Source: Allobosea sp035944375 (GTDB lineage: Bacteria; Pseudomonadota; Alphaproteobacteria; Rhizobiales; Beijerinckiaceae). From it: a stretch of 64,000 nucleotides of DNA. The stretch is from the NCBI RefSeq assembly GCF_035944375.1, contig NZ_DASZBE010000014.1; one strand, given 5' to 3'. Shown in pieces: positions 8,234 to 15,662 of this stretch (the stretch's first letter is position 1; every line of letters starts with the position of its first letter). Under the pieces are notes generated by a model. That model saw only the letters and a list, made by a program, of their open reading frames with translations. It was not told the DNA's origin and did no database searches. The translations under genes and the position numbers were made by a program.

Positions 8234-8760
8234 GAGGAAGGCATCTCGGCCAGCATCTCGGCTACGAGGCCGAGTGCCGAGAGGATCGTCGCGCGGATCA
8301 GAATGTCGGGCGCGGCCTCCGGCCAGCGCTCGCGGCGGTGCCGCGTGAGGTCCGCCCGGGCGCAGGCGATGTCGACGAGCCCCACGGGGTTGCCATCCTC
8401 GTCGCAGGAGGGGCCGAGGACGCCCGTCACAGCCACTGCGATGTCGGCGCCGGAGCGCTCGCGGGCGTGTTCCGCCATCAGCCGCGCCACGGTCTCTGTG
8501 ACCGCGCCTGCGCTCGACTGCAGCGTTTCGGGAGGCAGGCCCAGCATCCTGACCTTGGCATCCTTGCTGTAGCAGACGAAACCACCCTGTAGCGCCGATC
8601 CGGCCCCGTCGCCGGCTGCGAGCGCGCCGGCGAGTCGCCCGGCCGTACAGGATTCCGCCGTGGCCAGGCGCCATCCTGCCTCACAAAGGGCGTCGAGCAC
8701 GTGCTGAGACGCCATCGCGACGGAATCGCCGCCCGTGTCGCGCGGCAGGGTCTGGGTCAT
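8200..8760 (-). CDS. CinA-family nicotinamide-nucleotide amidohydrolase
   Basis: The 186-residue protein is a stand-alone CinA C-terminal domain. Signature segments are LATAESCTAGRLAGAL, GGFVCYSKDAKVRMLG and VAVTGVLGPS, then NPVGLVDIAC. Such proteins deamidate nicotinamide mononucleotide (PncC activity) in pyridine-nucleotide recycling. The N-terminal COG1058 domain of full-length CinA is absent, as is common. It overlaps the 3-methyladenine glycosylase gene by ATGA and the convergent SDR gene by 34 bases. Confidence 0.88.
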   Translation of the reverse strand: MTQTLPRDTGGDSVAMASQHVLDALCEAGWRLATAESCTAGRLAGALAAGDGAGSALQGGFVCYSKDAKVRMLGLPPETLQSSAGAVTETVARLMAEHARERSGADIAVAVTGVLGPSCDEDGNPVGLVDIACARADLTRHRRERWPEAAPDILIRATILSALGLVAEMLAEMPSSQDPTIVPPLG

Positions 8761-9413
8761 GGTGGGCTCTCCGCGGTCTCCGAGGTGGCCGTGTTCCCGG
8801 CTGGCTCGACGCAGATCGGCATGCGTCGGCTGAGCCAGGGTGAGCCCTTGAGCCCAAAGCGCCAGAGGCGGTCGCGTTCGCGGCTGATGCCGATGCGTGG
8901 CCCCGCCTCGAGGCGCGGCTCCCTCAGGCGGTCCAACAATACGAAGGGCGCGACGGTTGCGTCTGCGCCGTCATGGCTGATGTCGATCCCGAGCGCCTGG
9001 GCGAGCCGGCCCGGCCCGTCCGCGAGATGGTCGCTCCGCCCGCGACGGTGCCGCATCAATTCGAGGCGGGCTTGCGGCTCGATCGCGCGCACGAGGACCG
9101 CTCCCGCATCCTGCGCGACGATGTTGAAACACCAGTGAAGCCCGTAGGAGCGGTAGACATAGACCGCCCCCGCGCCTGAGAACATCGAGCGGTTGCGCAG
9201 GGTCGGGCCGCGGAAGCTGTGCGAGGCGGCGTCGTCGCGACCATAGGCCTCCGTCTCCACGATCTCGCCGCCGACACCGTCGCAGAGCAGCGTGACGCCG
9301 ATGAGCCGCCGGGCCAGTTCCACCGCCGGCAGGCGCAGATCCTCGCGTGTCAGCGGCTGCCCCTGGGGCCCGCCCGTCGGCGCGGTCCGGACCACGGGCC
9401 CCACGGCGTCCAT
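8757..9413 (-). CDS. DNA-3-methyladenine glycosylase (AAG/MPG family)
   Basis: A 218-residue AAG-family glycosylase that excises alkylated purines from DNA. Conserved blocks are LARRLIGVTLLCDGVGGEI, ETEAYGRDDAASHSFRGPT, RNRSMFSGAGAVYVYRSYG and the segment NIVAQDAGAVLVRAIEP. The catalytic glutamate is in ETEAY, and the intercalating tyrosine follows in YVYRSYG. The protein begins with about 25 unconserved residues, so a later start is possible. It is coupled to cinA by an ATGA overlap and lies just after a small unknown gene on the same strand. Confidence 0.92.
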   Translation of the reverse strand: MDAVGPVVRTAPTGGPQGQPLTREDLRLPAVELARRLIGVTLLCDGVGGEIVETEAYGRDDAASHSFRGPTLRNRSMFSGAGAVYVYRSYGLHWCFNIVAQDAGAVLVRAIEPQARLELMRHRRGRSDHLADGPGRLAQALGIDISHDGADATVAPFVLLDRLREPRLEAGPRIGISRERDRLWRFGLKGSPWLSRRMPICVEPAGNTATSETAESPP

Positions 9414-9416
9414 GGC

Positions 9417-9653
9417 TCAGGAGTCCAGCCGCTCGAAAGAGGCGAGCGCCGCGCGCAGCGTCGCGACGGCCGCCTCGCGCGAAGCACCGCCCTGCAACTC
9501 TTCCAGCGCCGCACCCAGTAGCCCCGTGGCGACGTAGCAACACAGCGACGGGTCGTCATGTTCGTCGATGAGCGCGACGGCGTCGTTTTCCGCGCGTTCC
9601 ATCATGCGCTCTCCGATGATGGTTAAGCGGCGCAGCGCCGCGAAGTCGCCCAT
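9417..9653 (-). CDS. Small hypothetical protein
   Basis: A 78-residue, mostly helical protein starting MGDFAALRRLTIIGERMMER and ending SFERLDS. It contains a DEHDDPSLCCYVATGLLGAAL segment. No family recognised. The ATG shares bases with the stop of the frameshifted gene upstream (TGATG), so I read two genes here rather than the single long frame that the frameshift creates by chance. The stop lies three bases before the glycosylase start, which suggests one transcript. Confidence 0.55.
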   Translation of the reverse strand: MGDFAALRRLTIIGERMMERAENDAVALIDEHDDPSLCCYVATGLLGAALEELQGGASREAAVATLRAALASFERLDS

Positions 9654-9914
9654 CAGTCCCGCGCGATGAATTTGTTGAATCGGCTCTCGGCCTCCTGGCT
9701 CACCAGGAGCGCCAGATGGCTCTTGTCGAAGCTCTCGAAGAAGGCCTCCCACGGACCTTCCTCGAGTCCGTCTGCCGGGTCGCCGAAATCGATGCGCAAG
9801 CAGGCCAGCCTCGTCCTCCGATCCCGTGCCCTTCACCCGGCTGGGCCGCCCGCCGCGCTTCTCCACCCAGGCCCGGATCGCCTCATGGTCGGTCAGCGTC
9901 TCGCTCGTGCTCAT
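9653..9914 (-). pseudogene. Small conserved hypothetical gene with single-base frameshift
   Basis: The N-terminal half reads MSTSETLTDHEAIRAW and continues through GGRPSRVKGTGSEDEAG. Near 9798-9799 one extra base (AA in the plus strand, T in the coding strand) shifts the frame. In the corrected frame it continues LRIDFGDPADGLEEG, WEAFFESFDKSHLALLV and ends FNKFIARD with TGA at 9653-9655. That gives about 86 residues, the size of a widespread small uncharacterised protein. AGGAG lies 8 bases before the ATG at 9914. Either a real inactivating insertion or a base-calling error; I cannot tell which. Confidence 0.65.
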
Positions 9915-10338
9915 GGCAGTCACTCCTCATGCCGTCCCGGTCGTCGGAGCGCCCCGTGTGGAAGAAACAGCCGGAACGACACGGGGTTTCATCGGAATCG
10001 TGACGCCCCGGATGCCATCAGCGCGCTGGCAGGCCGAGGATGAACGAGCGCGCGAGTCCAGCGTTGAGAGCGCCTGGCCAAGCCGGTATCGTGGTGGCTC
10101 CGCGAAGCTACACTACCATCAGGGACACGACTCTCTGTCCGGCAGATGGTGATCTGACAAATTTCCGTGGCCGCCGGACAAGCGACATGACTCTCGCTTG
10201 ATCCGTATTCCTCGCGTGCGGCACGAAAAGGGGCCGCCAATGGCCTTCAGGTCTCCTAATGGGGCAGGCCGGTCGTCCGCCGCTCATGCGAGGCTCGCGC
10301 TCGATGATGCTGAGTTCCATTGTGTCGCTTACGGTTTT
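9915..10338. other. Intergenic stretch with no gene seen
   Basis: This 424-base gap separates two minus-strand units. I found no frame with a plausible start and protein-like content, and no convincing terminator or promoter motif. A GGAAC at about 9972 on the plus strand points at no gene. Confidence 0.5.
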
Positions 10339-11187
10339 TCAGAAGCGACGATCCGCCGACTGTATTGCGTCCGCAATGTCCTTGCCGCTCGGACTTTTGA
10401 TCACCGTCAGCTCGGCCTGCGAGCGTCGCAGAAAGCCCATGCGCGCAAAAGCGTCCAGCCAGCCATCCATCGGCCAGAAGCCCCACTTGTCGCGAAAGAG
10501 GCGAGCGTTGCGCACGATGTCGGCGAAATGCTGCAGCGGCGGATCGTAGACGGCGTGATGCTGGTGGAAGGCGCTGGTTCCCCCCATGAAAAAGAGCTCG
10601 AGCTCCGCCGCCGTCGCGCGGAAGGCGAAATCGGTGTCCTCGGCGCCATAGCCGGTGAAGCGCTCGTCGAAACCGCCAGTGCGCTCGAAAGCGGCGCGGT
10701 TGACGCCAAAGGCGAGCGACCAGAACAGCCCCGCATTGGCCTGCCGGACCAGGCCATCGGCTGGGAAGCTGCGAACGGGATGAGGAACGCCCACCGCTTT
10801 CAGCGAGGCCTCGGTCCACACCCCACCCCGGGTATCGGCAGCGGCAAGATAGCGGATTTCGGCGCAAATCAGCGCCGAGGGATCCCGCACCGCCGCGGCC
10901 ATCGCGCCGACGAGATTGCTGCCGGGAATGCAGTCCACGTCGAGAAACAGAAGGGCCTCGGTGGCAGCCTTTGCTGCCGCCAGATTGCGAGCCTGCGCCA
11001 GCGGCAGCCCGGTGGTGTCGAGGCGAACCACCTCGATGGGGAAGCGTGCGACCGGCTGTGCGATGGGGACGTCGCTCATGTCGACGATGACGAGCTTCGC
11101 GGGCGCGACCGTGCTGCGCCGCAGACCCTCGACGAGGTTGTCGAGATGCTCCCGGCGGTTCTTGACCAATGTGAGGACGCTGATCAT
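10339..11187 (-). CDS. Glycosyltransferase family 2 (galactosyltransferase-like)
   Basis: A 282-residue GT-A glycosyltransferase starting MISVLTLVKNRREHLDNLVEG. Donor-site residues appear in LVIVDMSD, and the metal-binding motif is FLDVDCIPG. The segment FGVNRAAFERTGGFDERFTGYGAEDTDFAFR, with its G-Y-G-x-E-D block, is typical of galactosyltransferase-like GT2 enzymes. It is the last gene of the katE-linked operon, overlapping the methyltransferase by ATGA. It would add a sugar to an unknown acceptor, probably lipid-linked or a small glycoside given the PIG-L and methyltransferase neighbours. Confidence 0.85.
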   Translation of the reverse strand: MISVLTLVKNRREHLDNLVEGLRRSTVAPAKLVIVDMSDVPIAQPVARFPIEVVRLDTTGLPLAQARNLAAAKAATEALLFLDVDCIPGSNLVGAMAAAVRDPSALICAEIRYLAAADTRGGVWTEASLKAVGVPHPVRSFPADGLVRQANAGLFWSLAFGVNRAAFERTGGFDERFTGYGAEDTDFAFRATAAELELFFMGGTSAFHQHHAVYDPPLQHFADIVRNARLFRDKWGFWPMDGWLDAFARMGFLRRSQAELTVIKSPSGKDIADAIQSADRRF

Positions 11188-11777
11188 GCGGGCGGCCGTC
11201 TCCAGAGATCGAGCCTGTACTGCGCCTGTCGTTCCTGCAGCACGGCTTGGACGCCTCCAGCCATCGCGCGCTGCAAGGCGTCCACGGCGCCGTCGCCGGT
11301 CTGTGGATAGTCGGTCTCTCCGGTCCAATGAACCAGGATGAGGTCGCCGCCGGGCGCCAGCAGATCGAGCAGCCGACAGGCGGCGAGCGCGAGATCGGCT
11401 TCGTCCCAATAATAGGCCACTTCGGAGAGCACGATCAGATCGAAGGGCGCGCCATGCGGAGTCTGACCGGGAAACGCCAGCCGGGCGAAATGCACAGCCG
11501 GGAGCGCAGCGCAGCGCGCGTCGGCGCTGGCCAGGGCCGTCTCGCTGACGTCGATCGCCATAAGGTCTTCGCAAAGGCTGGCGAGGCGCTGCGTCAGGAC
11601 GCCGTTGGCGCAGCCGATCTCGAGAGCCTTGCGATAGCGGCGGTCACCCAGAGCCGCGATGGTATGAGCGTATTTTGCCTGCTCATAGGGACTGGTCTCG
11701 AATTCCCACGGATCGGGCGTGCCGGCGAACATCTCCTCGAAATAGCGGGGCGGCAGGCTATCGCGGGCGCGCGTCAC
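11184..11777 (-). CDS. Class I SAM-dependent methyltransferase (NodS-like)
   Basis: A 197-residue methyltransferase with motif I ALEIGCANGVLTQRLA and a following acidic residue in LMAIDVSETAL. The opening PPRYFEEMFAGTPDPWEFETSPYEQAKY is the signature of the NodS-like group, which N-methylates deacetylated sugars in Nod-factor synthesis. The start is a GTG at 11777 that lies inside the 3' end of the PIG-L gene; an earlier in-frame start would overlap it far more. Its position directly after a PIG-L deacetylase supports a deacetylate-then-N-methylate order on an amino sugar, by analogy with NodB/NodS; this is inference. Confidence 0.85.
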   Translation of the reverse strand: MTRARDSLPPRYFEEMFAGTPDPWEFETSPYEQAKYAHTIAALGDRRYRKALEIGCANGVLTQRLASLCEDLMAIDVSETALASADARCAALPAVHFARLAFPGQTPHGAPFDLIVLSEVAYYWDEADLALAACRLLDLLAPGGDLILVHWTGETDYPQTGDGAVDALQRAMAGGVQAVLQERQAQYRLDLWRRPPA

Positions 11778-12471
11778 GGCCGGTCCTTTCATAGAGCAGG
11801 TCGAAGGCTGGCATGCGCAGCTTCGCCACCGGGAGGCGAAAACCGGTGCCGAACTGGGGCGTGATTTGGCTGCGATGAGCGGCGAGCGCCTGATTGCGCA
11901 GGCCCAGCGGCATCGGTGGGGTCCGCAGCGCCCGGTAGCCAGGGCCAGGCGGCTCTGCGGCCCAGACCACGTATTCGAACACGGCAATCGGCCGCAGCGC
12001 CGTGTCAGCCACCGCTTGGGCCAAGGCGGAGGCCGCCTCGTGATCGCAATGGGGTTCGTGCCGCGCCGTCACCGCCAGGGCATCGACGCGGCGCTGGCGG
12101 CACAACGCCGCCAGTCTGCGGCGGGACTGCTCGAAGCCCAGCGAGCCGGCCTCGAATGGATGAGCATCGGGCCAACCGAGAAAGATAGGCGGTGCCACCG
12201 CCCGGCCGGCGAGCCGCCTGATGGCGAGCCTCGCCTCGTGACGCCGTGCCGCGATCAGCCGCGCGCGCGACGCCGTGCCGTCATGATCATGCGAGCCGGC
12301 ACCGTCAGTCAGGATGACGACGCCGCCCAGCGCGTTTCGCGACGCCGCGTCGGCGATCAGCGCACCGCAGCCGAGCGTTTCGTCATCGGCGTGGGGGGCC
12401 AGGATGAGCCAGCGCGTAGAGGCCCTGGCGCTGGCTGCAAGCGAGCGGGCGCTCAGTGGCCGGGTCACCAT
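11758..12471 (-). CDS. PIG-L family deacetylase
   Basis: A 237-residue zinc hydrolase with the PIG-L motif LAPHADDETLGCGALI near the N terminus and the second metal ligand block HEPHCDHEA. The family removes acetyl from N-acetylglucosamine in GPI, mycothiol or bacillithiol type glycoconjugates. It overlaps the methyltransferase gene by 20 bases and the flavoprotein gene by 7, so all three are translated from one message. This operon position suggests processing of an N-acetylated sugar. Confidence 0.88.
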   Translation of the reverse strand: MVTRPLSARSLAASARASTRWLILAPHADDETLGCGALIADAASRNALGGVVILTDGAGSHDHDGTASRARLIAARRHEARLAIRRLAGRAVAPPIFLGWPDAHPFEAGSLGFEQSRRRLAALCRQRRVDALAVTARHEPHCDHEAASALAQAVADTALRPIAVFEYVVWAAEPPGPGYRALRTPPMPLGLRNQALAAHRSQITPQFGTGFRLPVAKLRMPAFDLLYERTGRDARPR

Positions 12472-13613
12472 AGCCGATCGTCCTGCCCCCAGACATCATG
12501 GTCGAGCCAGGCGATCGCGGCCTGGTCGCGGGCGTGGTCGGGGCCGGCCTGACGCAGATAGAGACCGAGATCGCGGGTGATCTTGTCGATCCGCTGGCCA
12601 TCGAAGGCACTGCGCGTTCCGACGATTCGGGCAGCGAGTTCCATGACGTCGAACGCGGCACGTTCGACGACCCCACGCGTCAGGCGCACGAAGTCCGGGG
12701 CGTCCGCGGCGTCGTCGGCTGCTCGTTGGGCAGCCTCGCGGACCCAGAGATAAGCCGTACGGGTCGCCGCTACGGCTTCAGCGAATTTCACGCGTTGCAG
12801 CGGATCGCCGCGCGCGACCTCCGACATCGCGGAGCGCGTTTCAGCCAAAAGACCTTCGATGCCTCCAAGCTGCACGGCGAGAAATCGCCAGGCCCCGGCG
12901 GTGAAGCGCGGCTCGCCGCCATAATCCCCGGGGGAGCCCAGGAGATCGGTCTCGCTGATGTTGAGTCCGGAGAGATCGTAGGTGCCGCTGCCCGTCGCGC
13001 GCATGCCGCGCACGCGCCAACCCGACAGGTCGGCCCGTCCGGGACAACCGGCCGGCACGACGACGAGTTGCGTGCCGCCATCCTCCCGCCGCGCCGTGAC
13101 AACAGCGTGGGCGAGGCCGCCTGCGCCCGTCGCGAAGGCCTTGGATCCCGACAGCACCCAGTTATCGCCATCGCGGGTCAGCGTGACGCCGGGCGGCGGC
13201 TCTGTCGCCCAGACGCCGTAGAAGGCGCCGTCACGCAGGCTCGTGGCCAAGGCCGCCTTCTGAGCCGCCGAGCCGAACCAGGCGAACAGCTTGAGAGCAT
13301 TGACGTGCCCTTCGAAGATGCGCCCGAGGCTCAGATCGGCCCGGCCGATGACGCGCAGCACGTTGAGCAAGGCGGTGTTTTCCGCTTCGGCATCGCCGAA
13401 GCTCTGGCCCCCGCTGTCGGGCGGAGCAAAGAGGCGGTGCATCCCCGCCGCGCGCAAAGCCTCGACGCTTTCGAGCGGGTAGAGGGGCGCTGCGTCATAA
13501 CGCGCGCCGGATTCGACCAGCTGATCGAACACGGCCTCGACGCGCGGCCTGAAATCCTGCGCCCGTCCGTGTGACTGCAGCTGAGAACTCTGTCTTTGAT
13601 CAGTCTGGCGCAC
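12465..13613 (-). CDS. Acyl-CoA dehydrogenase-like flavoprotein
   Basis: A 382-residue protein of the acyl-CoA dehydrogenase fold: an N-terminal helical domain, a beta domain with VWATEPPPGVTLTRDG and GSKAFATGAGG (flavin-contacting), and a C-terminal helical domain. The catalytic Glu position typical of true acyl-CoA dehydrogenases is not obvious, so a hydroxylase or other FAD enzyme of the same fold is possible. The GTG start at 13613 overlaps the upstream glycosyltransferase by 14 bases. It sits between sugar-modifying genes, so an acyl-glycoside or lipid role is more likely than plain beta-oxidation. Confidence 0.8.
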   Translation of the reverse strand: MRQTDQRQSSQLQSHGRAQDFRPRVEAVFDQLVESGARYDAAPLYPLESVEALRAAGMHRLFAPPDSGGQSFGDAEAENTALLNVLRVIGRADLSLGRIFEGHVNALKLFAWFGSAAQKAALATSLRDGAFYGVWATEPPPGVTLTRDGDNWVLSGSKAFATGAGGLAHAVVTARREDGGTQLVVVPAGCPGRADLSGWRVRGMRATGSGTYDLSGLNISETDLLGSPGDYGGEPRFTAGAWRFLAVQLGGIEGLLAETRSAMSEVARGDPLQRVKFAEAVAATRTAYLWVREAAQRAADDAADAPDFVRLTRGVVERAAFDVMELAARIVGTRSAFDGQRIDKITRDLGLYLRQAGPDHARDQAAIAWLDHDVWGQDDRLW

Positions 13614-14658
13614 GGGTCATGCCCTCCTGGGCCGTCGTGACGAGGAATTCTGCGGCGTGGCGGGCGCCATCGGGATCGTGCAGCCGGCGCAGCGCATCCG
13701 GTTTGAGCGCCCGCGCCATCGCGATCAGAGCCGGCCATTCGGAGGCATGCGGCCACTCATCCACGACGATGGCCGCCTCCAACGCGGCCAACCTGCGGGC
13801 TTTGGAAGCCTGTTCGCCGAAAGGGCGCGATTGCGGCAGGCAGATGAAGGGTCGCTGTGTCGCGATCACCGCATTGACCAGTCCGTCGCCGGCTGCGCCG
13901 ATGACGACGCCGGCTGCGGCGATCTCGGCCTGAGCATTCTCGACCCATCCCAGCAGCGCCAGATTGTCGGGAACCGAGCCGGGCGGCGAGACCGGGCCGA
14001 TGACGCGCCAGTTCAGCGCCGGCGTCGCGCGGGCCGCGGCCGCCAGATCGTCACCGTTTCCGTCGGCGCCGCCGAGACCGTTGACGACAAGCACGGTGTC
14101 GCGGTTTTCATCCGGAAGGTCATGTCCCGCCGCGGTGAGGCCCGGGCAAAACCGTGTTCGCGCCCGCACCCATGCGGCTGTCTGCTGATCGTCGAGATCC
14201 TGGTGGAACGGAGCGAGCAGAGCTTTGGCCCCTCGAAAGGCCTCGAGATGGGCGTGGTCGTCACGCAGCCCGCCGAGCCTGACATAGACGGTCGGGGTGG
14301 CAGCCAACCGCGCCAGCATCGCGATCTCGACCGAGACATCGACCACGATCAGCGACGGCCGCTCCCGCGCGATCCAGCCGGCCAGCCTCGCAATCCGGCT
14401 GCGAACGCCCTCATGGTGATAAGGTGCATAATGCAGCGCATCGGGCCGATGAAGGGCCGCGTCGTGACCGTCGAAACCATCTGACATGGGCAGGCGATCG
14501 TCAGGCAGGTCGAGACAAGCGATGTCATCTGTCCGGCCCGCGAGCCCCGTACCGATCAAGGTGAACATGCCTCGCGGCGCTGCTGACGCAATGGCCAAGG
14601 CGCGCTGGCGGTGCCCGTCGCCGTGATGATGCACGTAATAGCCGATCATCTGCTTCAT
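13600..14658 (-). CDS. Glycosyltransferase, GT-B type (GT1/MurG-like)
   Basis: A 352-residue protein beginning MIGYYVHHHGDGHRQRALAIA after a short lead, the glycine/histidine-rich donor loop of MurG/GT28-like transferases (G-H-G-x-R). The C-terminal donor domain shows LVVNGLGGADG and AAGVVIGAAGDGLVNAVIA, then RPFICLPQSRPFGEQASKA, which is the classic end-of-site E-Q-x-x-N/K pattern. The ATG at 14658 overlaps the preceding stop (ATGA). It is part of the katE-linked operon and would transfer a nucleotide-activated sugar to an unknown acceptor. Confidence 0.82.
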   Translation of the reverse strand: MKQMIGYYVHHHGDGHRQRALAIASAAPRGMFTLIGTGLAGRTDDIACLDLPDDRLPMSDGFDGHDAALHRPDALHYAPYHHEGVRSRIARLAGWIARERPSLIVVDVSVEIAMLARLAATPTVYVRLGGLRDDHAHLEAFRGAKALLAPFHQDLDDQQTAAWVRARTRFCPGLTAAGHDLPDENRDTVLVVNGLGGADGNGDDLAAAARATPALNWRVIGPVSPPGSVPDNLALLGWVENAQAEIAAAGVVIGAAGDGLVNAVIATQRPFICLPQSRPFGEQASKARRLAALEAAIVVDEWPHASEWPALIAMARALKPDALRRLHDPDGARHAAEFLVTTAQEGMTRAPD

Positions 14659-15662
14659 GATGCGGGGACGATTTCGGCCAGCACCCTGTCGTGCGGCATC
14701 GGGGGCAGGACCCGTTCGGCTTCGATCAGCAGTCCGGAGGTCGCCTGCCGCGTCCGGCGACGCCACAGAGCGCGCTCACGCCAGTGCCTCAGGTCAGGCG
14801 CCATCTCGGCACGTCCCTTGGCGGCGTCGTCGCCCATGCGCTTCATCATCTGGGCCATGCCATTGGCGGCGCGCCCATCTTGGCGGGCCGAGACCCGCGT
14901 CCAGACCGACATAGGGTGGACGAGACGGCCACCGGCCATGACGGCGGCCTCGACGAGAGCGCGATCCTCGCCGGAAGCGATCAGCGGAACCCCTCCCGAT
15001 CGACGATAGATTTCGGTGGTCATTGCGAGGCTGCCGCCGGTGTGGTCGCCATGGCGGGGTGGCGGATCCCAGGGGCTTGGATCGATCTCATCCTCGATCT
15101 CGCGCACGGCGGCCCAATAGCGATCCCACAACGCCCGGGCGGCGGCCAGTCCGGGCGGAATCGTGTCGCCATCGTCCAGCACCAGCCGCCCGCCCACGAT
15201 ATCGCCACCGGCTGCGACGGCGTCGAGACTGGCCGAGATCCAGTCCGGTGGCGGTCGCGCATCGGCGTCTGTCGTGATCAGCACGCCGGGGCCGGTGCCG
15301 AGGCGTCTCAGGCCCGCCGCCATCGCAGCGGCTCTGGCGGACCCCGCATGAGCGAGCTCGGGCGCAAAGGTGACCACCTCGAGCTCGATCGCCAGCCGGT
15401 GGCGATGACGCGCGGCGATGTCCGCGACGGCATCCGCCGAGCCATCCGTCGTGTTGTTCAGGCAGATCGAAACGGGGACGACGCCGTCGATGTCCTGCTG
15501 CACCAACGCGTGGAGGAGGCGCGGCAAGTGCTCCTCCTCGTTGCGCGCCGGCACGCAGACACAATACGGCAGGCGGCCTCTCAAGCGTTCGCCAGCCGAC
15601 GGGTCGCGATCCACCGGCATTGCCGTCAGGCCAACATGCGGACGCCGGGCTCTCTCGCCCAT
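14655..15662 (-). CDS. Glycosyltransferase family 2
   Basis: A 335-residue GT-A enzyme. YCVCVPARNEEEHLPRLL opens the nucleotide-binding fold, VSICLNNTTDGSADAV carries the donor-base contacts, and LITTDADARPPPDWI holds the D-x-D motif. SGEDRALVEAAVMAGGRLVH provides the E-D catalytic base region. The 37-base overlap with the 3' end of the catalase gene places it in the same transcript. The first 25 residues are arginine-rich and unconserved; a later start near the VCVPARNE block is possible. Acceptor unknown. Confidence 0.83.
   Translation of the reverse strand: MGERARRPHVGLTAMPVDRDPSAGERLRGRLPYCVCVPARNEEEHLPRLLHALVQQDIDGVVPVSICLNNTTDGSADAVADIAARHRHRLAIELEVVTFAPELAHAGSARAAAMAAGLRRLGTGPGVLITTDADARPPPDWISASLDAVAAGGDIVGGRLVLDDGDTIPPGLAAARALWDRYWAAVREIEDEIDPSPWDPPPRHGDHTGGSLAMTTEIYRRSGGVPLIASGEDRALVEAAVMAGGRLVHPMSVWTRVSARQDGRAANGMAQMMKRMGDDAAKGRAEMAPDLRHWRERALWRRRTRQATSGLLIEAERVLPPMPHDRVLAEIVPAS

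Noticed and set aside
9417..9923. A single 168-residue protein on the minus strand
   Set aside because: It joins two different genes through a frameshift at about 9798; each half makes sense alone in the corrected frame.
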